Shown here: positions 28,228 through 37,400 of the stretch, piece after piece
How positions within the stretch are numbered: the first letter of the stretch is position 1
How the letters are laid out: the number at the start of each line of letters is the position of its first letter
NCBI GenBank assembly: GCA_907163375.1
Contig: CAJQUW010007128.1
Span: 42,761-106,760, forward strand
From: Prostheceraeus crozeri
Taxonomy: Eukaryota; Platyhelminthes; Polycladida; Euryleptidae
Length of the DNA stretch: 64,000 bases
Direction: 5' to 3'
Translations under genes and position numbers: made by a program
Notes under the pieces: model-generated
What the model saw: only the letters and a program-made list of their open reading frames with translations
The model's database searches: none
What the model was told of the DNA's origin: nothing

Positions 28228-29505
28228 ATGGAGTGTAAAACTTCCGGTTTTTGTTTGTTTGATCAACAAGCCATACAGACAGATATTCTTAGTTCAAGTA
28301 TTGTAGATTATCATCCTCGAACAGCTGAGAATGCTGGCCCCATTGAATTTGTTATTCCTGGTGGTAGTGATGACTACATAGATTTGAGTTATGCGATGCT
28401 TGATTTGAGGTTTAGAATTCAGCAAGCAGATGGAACTGCTATTGACGATGCACATAAAGTTGGACTGAACAATTTACCATTGACTACATTACTTCGCGAT
28501 GTTTCTCTAACGATTGGAGAGCAGCAGGTGGAAGGTGGTCAAAGCGATTATCCCTATAAATCATATTTCAATCATGTATCACAGTTTCATCCAGCAGCAC
28601 AAAAAAGTCATATGGAAGCCATGGGATGGTATAGAGATGAAGCAGGAAAATTTGATGTTGAAACAAACAGTGGCTTTGTAAAGCGATCTGCTATGATTAA
28701 AGATAGTAAAGTATGTCAGCTATATGGTCCGCTGAATTTAGACTTCTTTAGACAGTCAAAGTTTTTACTGTGTAATACCAGCATGCGACTCAAGCTGACA
28801 TTGAATAAGCCTGAATTTGCGCTGAATGCATTTGCTAAAGTTGACAATTTTAGAATTCATGTGGAAGATATTGCACTTTACATTCGTCGAGTAGTACCGA
28901 ATCCAAGTGTCATTAGAGGGCATGCTGAAGGCCTTAACCGCCAAAATGCCATTTACCCCGTTCAGCATACAAAGCTTCTCACCTTTACAATTCCGAAAGA
29001 TCAAAAGAGTTTCATGAAAGATGGCCTCTTTCCATCGGAAGCACCGAAGCTCCTCATGGTGGCAATGGTTGAAAATGATGCATTTAATGGTAATATAAAG
29101 AAGAATCCTTTCAATTTTAAACACAATCAGTTAAGTGAAATTGCTTTACGTGTAAATGGTGTGAGTCATCCTGGTCCACCCTACAAACCAGATTTTGCTG
29201 CGGATCAATTTATGCGCAGTTATGTTGATTTTATGGATGTCTTTGGCTTTTACAATACGGATGACACCAACGGACTTACTATGAAAGAGTTTAAGAGTGG
29301 ATATACTATTTATGCATTTGATTTGACTGCTGACAGCGATATTAGTGCACCCTATCGTCAAGCGAACGTGCCTCATAATATTCGTTTGGATTTGACGTTC
29401 AAAAGAACACTACCTGAGACGATCAATGTATTAATTTATGCAGTCTTCGATTCAAATATTGAAATTACAAAGTATCGTGACGTGATTCTTCAGTATAATC
29501 GTTAA
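28228..29505 (+). CDS. Major capsid protein (double jelly-roll; F54H12.2-like), 425 aa
   Basis: Intact from ATG 28,228. It starts with a DQQAIQTDILSS-type segment, has the IPGGSDDYIDLS core, a TTLLRDVSLTIGEQQV...YPYKSYF segment, and ends in the IYAVFDSNIEITKYRDV strand. These match the family long annotated as F54H12.2-like in nematodes and other animals, now regarded as hexon-like capsid proteins of Polinton relatives. It is distinct from the capsid of element 1. The protease begins at its stop codon. Confidence 0.82.
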   Translation: MECKTSGFCLFDQQAIQTDILSSSIVDYHPRTAENAGPIEFVIPGGSDDYIDLSYAMLDLRFRIQQADGTAIDDAHKVGLNNLPLTTLLRDVSLTIGEQQVEGGQSDYPYKSYFNHVSQFHPAAQKSHMEAMGWYRDEAGKFDVETNSGFVKRSAMIKDSKVCQLYGPLNLDFFRQSKFLLCNTSMRLKLTLNKPEFALNAFAKVDNFRIHVEDIALYIRRVVPNPSVIRGHAEGLNRQNAIYPVQHTKLLTFTIPKDQKSFMKDGLFPSEAPKLLMVAMVENDAFNGNIKKNPFNFKHNQLSEIALRVNGVSHPGPPYKPDFAADQFMRSYVDFMDVFGFYNTDDTNGLTMKEFKSGYTIYAFDLTADSDISAPYRQANVPHNIRLDLTFKRTLPETINVLIYAVFDSNIEITKYRDVILQYNR

Positions 29506-29915
29506 TGAGTTGGTTGACTGCTGACGATATTAAGACTAAAGTGCAGCGTAATGCAGACGAAGCGACGTTGAAAGCTTTCGATAATGTCTATTCACTCGAT
29601 ACCTTACCACCTGCAGTAAATCACTATCCCATCTTTATTGTGCTAAACACTCATTCGCAGAATTTAGGCGGTGAGCATTGGAAAGCGATCTTTATTGGAG
29701 AATACCGACGTGGTGAACTATTTGACTCTCTTGCTCAACCTCCAAATATACCAAAACAGCAGTGGTTGAGAAAACATACGCGTCAATATCAGCGAAATGA
29801 ACGCATACTACAACATCCACTTTCATCAACGTGTGGTGCTTTTGTACTGTACTTCATCTTAAAACGTTTACATGTATCTCGATTTGCATCTGTTATTCAA
29901 AACTTTTCAACATGA
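29505..29915 (+). CDS. Adenain-like cysteine protease, 136 aa
   Basis: The catalytic triad is visible: His58 in GEHWKAIF, Asp74 in ELFDSL, Cys110 in SSTCGAFVLYF. It is shorter than adenovirus protease but normal for this group. The ATG overlaps the capsid stop (TAATG), implying linked expression. It would cleave capsid and core precursors. Confidence 0.82.
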   Translation: MSWLTADDIKTKVQRNADEATLKAFDNVYSLDTLPPAVNHYPIFIVLNTHSQNLGGEHWKAIFIGEYRRGELFDSLAQPPNIPKQQWLRKHTRQYQRNERILQHPLSSTCGAFVLYFILKRLHVSRFASVIQNFST

Positions 29916-29921
29916 TGTTTT

Positions 29922-30467
29922 TTATTTTACAATCCGCTGGGTACGTACATACTCAATGAGATAGTCTAGGACCACATTTGCTTGTACATGAGATTTTAGT
30001 CCAGTAATGATCACTTTACTATTATGAAAGATTGCCACATGCACAGGTAACCAACAACTAATGAGAGCTGCAGGAAAAAGTTCGGGTTCATAACACAAAC
30101 TGTAACTGCTGGTACGAATCTTCAAAAATGATAGACTGTCACTCAATTGAGTAGAGATCACCATATTGTCCACAGTCAGATTCGACATCACACACCTCTC
30201 CCTCTTCCATATCCGACGTAGTAGTCTTTGTAGCTCTAAGCGCATTGACTGCGCCGATAAATGAGAAAGGGCGCCGAGAATCTGTACAGTCCCATTTGGG
30301 AAGAGTTGAAGATTCCGTGAATTGTTCATCTTCACCACTAACATTTGAGGTCGGCCCGGGTAATACTTGCTGTTTGGAAGGTGTTGGTGTAATGTTGTGA
30401 GATCGATTTTGGTGTAGAGTCTGAAGCGACGGAGAATGTTGACGATGGTGTAGCGATGGCGCTTCAT
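29922..30467 (-). CDS. TATA-binding protein (TBP) homologue, 181 aa
   Basis: Two-repeat TBP fold read from ATG 30,467. Repeat 1 (residues ~7-86) runs from TIVNIL through KIDLTTL and LFPNGTVQILGA. Repeat 2 (~99-178) has DNMV, CYEPELFPAALI and IFHNSKVIITG. By knowledge of cellular TBP, four Phe residues intercalate DNA. Here F131 and F147 of repeat 2 and F56 of repeat 1 are kept and the fourth position is Pro40. No N-terminal extension. It was assigned on motifs only. The start was chosen because homology begins there. It would bind promoters and recruit or compete with host TFIID/TFIIB. It sits on the minus strand between protease and penton genes. Confidence 0.75.
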   Translation of the reverse strand: MKRHRYTIVNILRRFRLYTKIDLTTLHQHLPNSKYYPGRPQMLVVKMNNSRNLQLFPNGTVQILGALSHLSAQSMRLELQRLLRRIWKRERCVMSNLTVDNMVISTQLSDSLSFLKIRTSSYSLCYEPELFPAALISCWLPVHVAIFHNSKVIITGLKSHVQANVVLDYLIEYVRTQRIVK

Positions 30468-30789
30468 GATGAAAGAATGAGTAAATTGAGCGATGTACCT
30501 TCCTTTTATACTTTTCCCAACTACCTTGATGAAATGTGAAGTTAGTATGAAGTTGGGAATGATAGAGTTGAATTCGCCGATTGTTGACGCGCAGCCAGAT
30601 GCGATTTCCAATACGTGAATGTCTTTTCATATAGAAGTATTTCAAGTCCTTCATGATATGATGTAGAGATTGAAAATGACGATAAGATAAAGCAAACTCT
30701 CTTCTCACATTTCCAGTTGAATCTTTGAAATAGACGTTTCGATCATGATCCGTTTCAATACGTTGTAGGGAATCTAATTTCCAACTCAT
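30139..30789 (-). CDS. Small paralogous protein A with acidic C-terminal tail; overlaps TBP
   Basis: From ATG 30,789 the first ~108 residues match the neighbouring 30,812-31,168 gene (W-x-LDSLQ-I, GNV-FK, R-F--L--IM-DL-YF, WEKY-R--HRSI). After that the frame stays open for another ~109 codons over the TBP gene in a different frame, ending in an acidic EEGEVCDVESDCG tail. The tail may be real overprinting or chance. The fold might be PC4/p15-like (beta strands then an amphipathic helix), which would fit a transcription cofactor beside TBP, but this is a weak inference. Confidence 0.5.
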   Translation of the reverse strand: MSWKLDSLQRIETDHDRNVYFKDSTGNVRREFALSYRHFQSLHHIMKDLKYFYMKRHSRIGNRIWLRVNNRRIQLYHSQLHTNFTFHQGSWEKYKRKVHRSIYSFFHHEAPSLHHRQHSPSLQTLHQNRSHNITPTPSKQQVLPGPTSNVSGEDEQFTESSTLPKWDCTDSRRPFSFIGAVNALRATKTTTSDMEEGEVCDVESDCGQYGDLYSIE

Positions 30790-30811
30790 GATGTGTGGTA
30801 GTCATGTCTGA

Positions 30812-31168
30812 TTAAGATTTGCATAGTAGGGCGATGAACTCACGACGAATAAATGTCATGATGGAGCGATGTATATATCTTCTATACTTCTCCCAATTGT
30901 ATTTGCGAAATGAGAAACAGTTTGCGGAATGAGAATGGTAGATTTGAATTTCATTTCTGTAATGTTGAAGCCAAACTTGATCACCCAAGGAGATGAATCT
31001 TAATGTTTCAAAATATTCCAAATCCCTCATGATATCATTGAGGTTGACAAATTGTCGCCATGTTAATGTAATTCCTCTTGATGTATGACCATGAGAATTT
31101 TTGAAATGTACGTTTCCATCACGATCAACTCTGATATATTGTAGAGAGTCCAAAATCCAAGTCTTCAT
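30812..31168 (-). CDS. Small paralogous protein B, 118 aa
   Basis: Tandem paralogue of the preceding gene. ATG 31,168 is preferred to 31,180 because the paralogue aligns there. Pattern: W-x-LDSLQYI, GNVHFKNSHG, LTWRQFVNLNDIMRDLEYF, WLQHY, YNWEKYRR. No membrane segment or enzyme motif. Duplication and position suggest DNA- or RNA-binding partners of the TBP homologue; PC4-like fold is possible but unproven. Confidence 0.5.
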   Translation of the reverse strand: MKTWILDSLQYIRVDRDGNVHFKNSHGHTSRGITLTWRQFVNLNDIMRDLEYFETLRFISLGDQVWLQHYRNEIQIYHSHSANCFSFRKYNWEKYRRYIHRSIMTFIRREFIALLCKS

Positions 31169-31203
31169 GATGTTATGCAAAGCCGCAGATCAGCAATATA
31201 AAA

Positions 31204-32601
31204 ATGTCGTTTTATCATATTTTGCTTAGCAATGCGGCTACAAAGAGATTTACTAGTAATCGAGCCGCACTCTTTTCTACTCCCATTGATCATGCACAAC
31301 AGCTAAATGGAAATTGGGAAGTGGGTGTCACTCAACTTGTTTATAGCAACTGTGTCTATACTTTTGATCATGAGGTGATGACTATTAATATGAGACGTAC
31401 AGCTGCTTATCAATGTGAAAAGGGGTGCCGAGTATACATTCCACAGTGGCCAAAGAAAGATCTCTTATCATGCAAAAGGTTTATATATGATTTCTTGAAT
31501 AAAGCGTGTAAACATATTGTCCAATTTACTCCGCACAATGATGATTATAATTATGTACATCATGTAGTTGAGAAAGATTGGATTGTTGGTTTAAGTCCAA
31601 GTTTAAGAAATGATTTAGGTTACCTCGCTAGCGCCTTAACAAGCTATGATAATTTTAACGTTAATTACCACATAAGTGGTCATAAACAGTTAATATATCG
31701 AGAGGAAGCTTATTATGTAGATCTTATTCCAAGAAATGAAAAGACGTTGGTGAAGAAGATTGTGATTAAGCCAAGAAAGACAAACATGACTCCTGAAACA
31801 TTATTGAAGAAATTTAATTATCTCCTTCGAGTTGATGGCAAACAAGTGGCAACATTGACTTATATCAAATCATCTAATCATATTGCAATAAGCAAATTAA
31901 ATGATGATGATCTAGTATTAGTTTGTTCAAAAGATTTTCATCAGTTCTTACGACATCGTTCTGCAGCTGTTCATGGAAAATCTGATATGCAACATTTACC
32001 ATGTGAAAGGTCAAATCAATTTGATACAGAATGGACCGTATCTTTATACAGAAAGTGTGTAGAGCCTTTAGGTGGTATCTTACATGAAACAAGAGTGTTG
32101 ATGCCTCGCATTATTACTTCGGTTAAATTGGTTGTAGATTATTTAAATGAAGTGATTAATGAGCAAAATATTTCATTTTCTGAAAAAGAAGGTACTTTGT
32201 CTCTCACTATAAGTGGAAAAGGTATTGAACTAATTATGGATAAAACTCTAATGGACATTTTGGGTTTTGATCAAAATATCTTTAAAAGTGGCACTGTAAC
32301 CAAAGCTAGCGCAGACATGTCGCTATCGCGTCGTATTAACTATTTTCAGATATATTCCAATATTGGTGAAGATGTACGTGTGGGAGATGTTGAAGCTCCA
32401 TTGCTAGCAATGATACCATACCAGCCAAAAAGCTGCAGTATTTTATCTGAGCATACTTTCAAGAAAGTGCATTATACAAAGCTGAAATCAAACTACATCC
32501 CACAAATTGATATTGCCATTTATGACGATGCTGGTGCGTTGATTCCTTTTCATAAAGATGCTGTGACAAGTATCACACTCCATTTCCGAATGAAGAGTTA
32601 A
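31204..32601 (+). CDS. Penton-like minor capsid protein 1, 465 aa
   Basis: The N-terminus FYHILLSNAAT...FTSNRAALFSTPI...LNGNWEVGVTQLVY and the C-terminus YFQIYSNIGEDVRVGDVEAPLL ... IDIAIYDDAGALIPF...ITLHFR are hallmarks of the vertex protein family of Polintons. The middle ~200 residues add two extra copies of a strand-rich region. It is paralogous to the next gene. Intact. It starts 36 bases after the divergent gene's ATG at 31,168, so a compact bidirectional promoter lies between. Confidence 0.7.
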   Translation: MSFYHILLSNAATKRFTSNRAALFSTPIDHAQQLNGNWEVGVTQLVYSNCVYTFDHEVMTINMRRTAAYQCEKGCRVYIPQWPKKDLLSCKRFIYDFLNKACKHIVQFTPHNDDYNYVHHVVEKDWIVGLSPSLRNDLGYLASALTSYDNFNVNYHISGHKQLIYREEAYYVDLIPRNEKTLVKKIVIKPRKTNMTPETLLKKFNYLLRVDGKQVATLTYIKSSNHIAISKLNDDDLVLVCSKDFHQFLRHRSAAVHGKSDMQHLPCERSNQFDTEWTVSLYRKCVEPLGGILHETRVLMPRIITSVKLVVDYLNEVINEQNISFSEKEGTLSLTISGKGIELIMDKTLMDILGFDQNIFKSGTVTKASADMSLSRRINYFQIYSNIGEDVRVGDVEAPLLAMIPYQPKSCSILSEHTFKKVHYTKLKSNYIPQIDIAIYDDAGALIPFHKDAVTSITLHFRMKS

Positions 32602-32640
32602 TGCAAACGTATGCTAATATATTTTTCCAATGTGAATAAT

Positions 32641-34161
32641 ATGGAAAGTGAAAATAAGGACTCGTTTCTAATCTACTTGCCCAGTAATGCTTCTATGAAT
32701 AAATTTCCCAAAAATAAACCATCAGACTATCGAGTAGAATTAAATCGCCCACTGCATTTAGAAGGTGAATGGGAGGTTGGCGTTTCTAGTATTTGCTATG
32801 ATAGCAATATTCAGAATGTGAATGATTTGGAAGAAATGATATTGACTCCTCGCACCCATGATGGAATAACGATGAATAATGCATTTCACTTCCCATACAA
32901 TTTAACATCAGATGGAAAGTGGAAATATGAATGGATTCAGATAAAATCAGATTCTTATGAACCATTTTGGAATGAGAAAATTATTAAGGCATTCAACAGT
33001 GGTAATACTTCCATCATGAAGAATAAAAATCAGAAAGCTTATGAGTTTACTATCTATCATTGGAGTGGGAGACAGTTCCTCCGCTTTCATTCTTTTACTA
33101 AAGGTCTTACGCTGAGGTTGGATAATGAATTCTATCCACATCTTGGTTTTGGTCATGGACTACATCTAACATCAATTGCTATTGCAAATGTTAAAAAAGT
33201 TTATTCAAATCGAATCAACAAATTTCATTATAGATTTAAAATATTTGATGAAGATGTTGTAGAATGCGAAGAACGCATCATTTTGAAAAAGCGTCGTGTT
33301 CAACCTTTATCACTTATTGAGTTAGTAAAACGATGGAGTGAGACTGTGGGTAAGAAGTATGGAGAGAAAATTATGGCGAACAAAAATAAGTTGGTTATTC
33401 AGAAATATAATGACAAACTTACAGTTTATTTCTCTCCAACCTTGCGTCATTTTGTAAGACATTATACACCTATTATTGGAAGCGGTGTGGTGTATGGTTC
33501 TCATGAATATCACACTAAAGCTGATTCAGTTAATGATGAATGGTGGGTGGACATCTATGGCGATCGCATCAAGAAAATTTACCAGTCTTATGAAGAATCT
33601 AAAGTTGCTATCAATATAATGCCGCGTCTATATCATACAGTTGAAAGCTTCATTCATGTAGTAAATCCTTATATACAACAGAAGTTGAAGCATGTGATGA
33701 AAAGTAAATATGATGTAAAGACACACCACATTTCGTTTTCAATTGAAAATCAACGCGTTGTTCTGAGACTGGGTGATGACATTCAATGTCAATTGAGTAA
33801 AAATTTGAAAAAACTCTTTGGTTTTTCAATGCTACAAACTGTGTTTACTGCTGCGCATACGATTGGTATAGAAACACCAATGACACTTGATAAACATGAA
33901 CAGCACCTTTACATTCAAAGGGATTTGATTCTACCTATTTCTGTTGGTGAGAAAAAAGAATATATTTTACGCGATTTCATTCATGATCAAGACGCTTCAT
34001 ATGGAATAGTCGAGAAGATGTTTGAATCTATTTTCTATCATCCCGTCGTCAAACAAACTATACCCTCTATTGCTATCAAAATTACCAATGGTTTACAAGA
34101 GTGCATCCATGTGAAAGATACTAAATCCCTCGTAACTTTAGTGTTTCGGAAAACAAAGTGA
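32641..34161 (+). CDS. Penton-like minor capsid protein 2, 506 aa
   Basis: ATG 32,641 preferred: the family pattern (DSFLIYLPSNASMNKFP...LHLEGEWEVGVSSICYD) begins there. The same plan as the previous gene, with a matching C-terminal LYIQRDLI...V and LVTLVFRKTK ending. The two probably make different vertices or a hetero-oligomer, or one carries the receptor-binding role. Intact. A polyadenylation signal AATAAA is at 34,256-34,261. Confidence 0.68.
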   Translation: MESENKDSFLIYLPSNASMNKFPKNKPSDYRVELNRPLHLEGEWEVGVSSICYDSNIQNVNDLEEMILTPRTHDGITMNNAFHFPYNLTSDGKWKYEWIQIKSDSYEPFWNEKIIKAFNSGNTSIMKNKNQKAYEFTIYHWSGRQFLRFHSFTKGLTLRLDNEFYPHLGFGHGLHLTSIAIANVKKVYSNRINKFHYRFKIFDEDVVECEERIILKKRRVQPLSLIELVKRWSETVGKKYGEKIMANKNKLVIQKYNDKLTVYFSPTLRHFVRHYTPIIGSGVVYGSHEYHTKADSVNDEWWVDIYGDRIKKIYQSYEESKVAINIMPRLYHTVESFIHVVNPYIQQKLKHVMKSKYDVKTHHISFSIENQRVVLRLGDDIQCQLSKNLKKLFGFSMLQTVFTAAHTIGIETPMTLDKHEQHLYIQRDLILPISVGEKKEYILRDFIHDQDASYGIVEKMFESIFYHPVVKQTIPSIAIKITNGLQECIHVKDTKSLVTLVFRKTK

Positions 34162-34324
34162 AGTCTTTATACAACATTTATTGAAATATGTGCATGAATG
34201 TGAAGCAATAGACTTTATACAACATCCACTGAAAATATATACATGAGCACACTTCAATAAACATTGCTATATACAAAAAGTCTTTTTACTTCGTGAAGGG
34301 TGGAAATATACAGGGATAGGAAAA
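34162..34324. terminator. 3' region with duplicated segment and poly-A signal
   Basis: Two imperfect copies of a ~50-base segment beginning AGTCTTTATACAACAT (34,164) and AGACTTTATACAACAT (34,211), each with nearby ATATATACATGA-type words, then AATAAA at 34,256. It separates the convergent penton and polymerase genes. Confidence 0.45.
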
Positions 34325-34459
34325 ATGTCTTTCAGTGGAAAAGTCATCACATGGGGAATGTACAGATGTGGACACATATTCACAAGGAAAAACAATCTCA
34401 TGCGATACATAAAACAACAATGTTTATCTACAGAAATCAACATCAAAATACTAAGTTAA
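34325..34459 (+). pseudogene. Isolated degenerate zinc finger resembling the polymerase N-terminal finger
   Basis: A 44-codon ATG frame containing CGHIFTRKNNLMRYIKQQC. The polymerase on the other strand begins with CGHIFTRKWDLTRHIKRGVC in its first finger. The first Cys of the CxxC pair is missing and the zinc His is Tyr here, so zinc binding is doubtful. It sits just after the polymerase's 3' end. A relic of duplication or a small decoy protein. Confidence 0.5.
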
Positions 34460-34465
34460 GGATGA

Positions 34466-37400
34466 TTATGCAAAGACGTCTCCTGAATGTGGTAGTGTGG
34501 GTTTAATTCTTTTGGGTGGTGGTATGCCTGTATCAGGATGTCCATGTGGAAGAGATATGTTGTGTTCTAACCAGCACCTCTTATCCTCCCATGCTGAAAG
34601 CGCCCGTTTCCTAAAAGTATGAGTTTTGATCTCATGCGACTTAGATTTTAAGATTGTCATATTGACAAACGTTATATTTTTATTTCTATAGGCTTTCCTG
34701 AAATTCTTATGTTTCATGTTAGAGACCAATGATCTTGATATGCCTTTAGCGCGCTTAATGCTATCATCGCTATCCTTTAATTTCATACTGTACATTTTTG
34801 GACGGAGGAGAATCATTTCAGCTATCTCCTTCCCTGCTGTCTCATCCTTAAAGCAGCCAAGTTTGGCCTTATTTTTGATGGAGTAGAGTGGGTGATCAGT
34901 AGGATAATTTGATGTATCAAAATATCTTTCTAAAGATTTTCCTACTTCATTAAAATTTAAATCTTTTTGAGTGGTAATACCTAAGAAGAAACTATCTGTG
35001 TCACCACCCAACAAACGAACCTCTTTTACGAGAGGACACGGTTTTAGTATTTTATAGAAGAGTTGATACATTTCAAGCTTGGAGTAATCTAGTACAGCTT
35101 GACCAATATAGATGGGTTTGCACAACTCAACTTCAGATTTTATCATTTTAACACCTATAAGGTCCTCATCGATAATGTCTCTATCGATGAATAGAGGTGA
35201 TGAGATCAATTTGTGATACTTTTGATCATCATTAACTAGTTTGTAGTTTACGCGCCTTCTAACATCCTCCATCGTCTTACCAAATAGACTGTTGTTCTTA
35301 TATTTATAAAAATCTTTTTCAAAATTATTTTGGGCCAGTGCACGTTTCTGGCTGTTGCTATCAATATATGGTTTGAGGAAGGCTTTCTGTCTAAATTTAA
35401 TAATGCGGTGAACTCTTTTTAAAATCATGCCCATTTCTAAATAAAATTTTAAGATGCTAAAGTGGACTAGATAGTTTTCCTTATCATACTGGATGAGTAA
35501 AAGTTTGCGGCAAGGCTTATAGTCGGGTTGACCGCATGATTCTAAATCTTTATGAAATTGTTTCATAAAGTCGGAAAACATATCTTTACTCACTTCACCT
35601 GATTCGGGTGCGAGTGGAAAATCTACGGTTTTATGTTTAATATTATTTGGATAGATTAGATCTATCTCAAAATAATATCCCCAATCACCTTCATCTGGAA
35701 TTGCTAGTATGTTAGAAGGGTTGGAGAGATGCTGAATTTCACTATCATCTAACCAGCTAAACTCAGAGTGAGGGAGTGGTTTGGATAGTGAACTACCATA
35801 TAAATTATTTTGGTCATAATACTTAAGATGAGTCTGATCATTACCTACTGTTTCAGATTTTAACCTATGTTTATTTACAAATGTGAGACCACCGCGAATT
35901 CCTCGCTCAAATAAATTATACATCTCTGGATCTTGTAAGAGATGAATGGTCTCACCAGTCATTTTAAAAGCAGACTTAAATGACATGGCTGGCAGACTGA
36001 CAAAGTGGACGGGATCTAACTTATCTTCTTCTAATGCCACTCGTCGAAACTCCTGAAATACATCAGCCAGCAAAAATACATCTAACTTAAGGTAGGCAAT
36101 CATATATTCGCCAAATGTATGGCAGTCAAATTTTATCCATGCATCTTGTGCATGATCATAATCTTCGATCTTACATTCTGCGCCGGTCAAATCATTTTTA
36201 AATTTATCTATGGGCGGAAGAGAAGTCTCGCCGAGTTTACTAATCGCATCAAAATATGCATATGGAAAGACTCCTTTCCGTGTGATGACTTCATCGGTTA
36301 GATTTGGATATTGTTTCTTAAGATTTTGTGTTAGTGGAAGAGACTTTAGATTTTGTACGAGAGAGGCCAGTGATGCAGTCATAAATTGGTAGGAATCTAA
36401 AAATTTTATATCAAAATAGACCGTCTTATTTTCTTTAGTTTTATCGACATGCACTTTTGCTGTCATGGCCATAAACTTCTCTCTCGTTTGTGCTATTACA
36501 TCAAGCTTCCACTCTTTCATTTGACCTAAACCTCCTTTTATTATCATATGGCTGTCGTAGCCCTTGAAATTATGGAAAATGACGGGTAAAGTACGCCGTT
36601 TCATCCTAAGTGAAAAATTGCATTTTGAACATAGTGCGTTTCTAAATTTACCATTGATGTGATCATGGTCGCGCACTTTCTTAATCTTATCATCGTCAAA
36701 TGTTTTACTACATTTGGGGCAAACGTTGCAACTATCAAATTTTGCTTGATCATCTGCTGTCATATGCAATGATCTGCGATAGAGTTCACCATCATACTTT
36801 TGTTGAAATTTTACAGCCTGTTCGAGGAATTGTAGGAATTGGTAAATACAATCCTCACCTTGCCAGACGCGCATTTTATTTTGCCTACTCCTAAAGTGAT
36901 CATGCCATACTTCATAGCAGGAAATGGCTGCTGGTCGATGGATGTTATCATCGATATAACATTCGATGTCAGCATAGATGACACGAAGAGGACTTAGTTC
37001 ATCACCATTCTCTCTATATGAAAACTCCTTATCTTTGGGCATGCGCTCCATTTGTAGTTTACCTCGCTTACACCATTCGTAATGAGTTTCAAATTTAGTT
37101 TTCCTCCTAAAGTGGCGAATACATCTGTCGCAGTAATATAACTCTCTCCTAGAGTTTTCTAAGTGGTGGTATAAGCGAGAGATTTTGGGAATACCGCAGT
37201 AGTGCCATTCCTCACTATCATCCTGTTTTACTAATAACAGGTTTACTGTACGTTCATAACAACTCGAACGCGAGTTGTAGCGCACACCCTTCAATCCCTT
37301 TTCCCAAACATGGAGAACTATTTTAATATTGTTCAATTTTTCAAATTTTTCTATATCTTTAATTTTCATATCGTCACTATTACAGTCATCGAAGTTTAAT

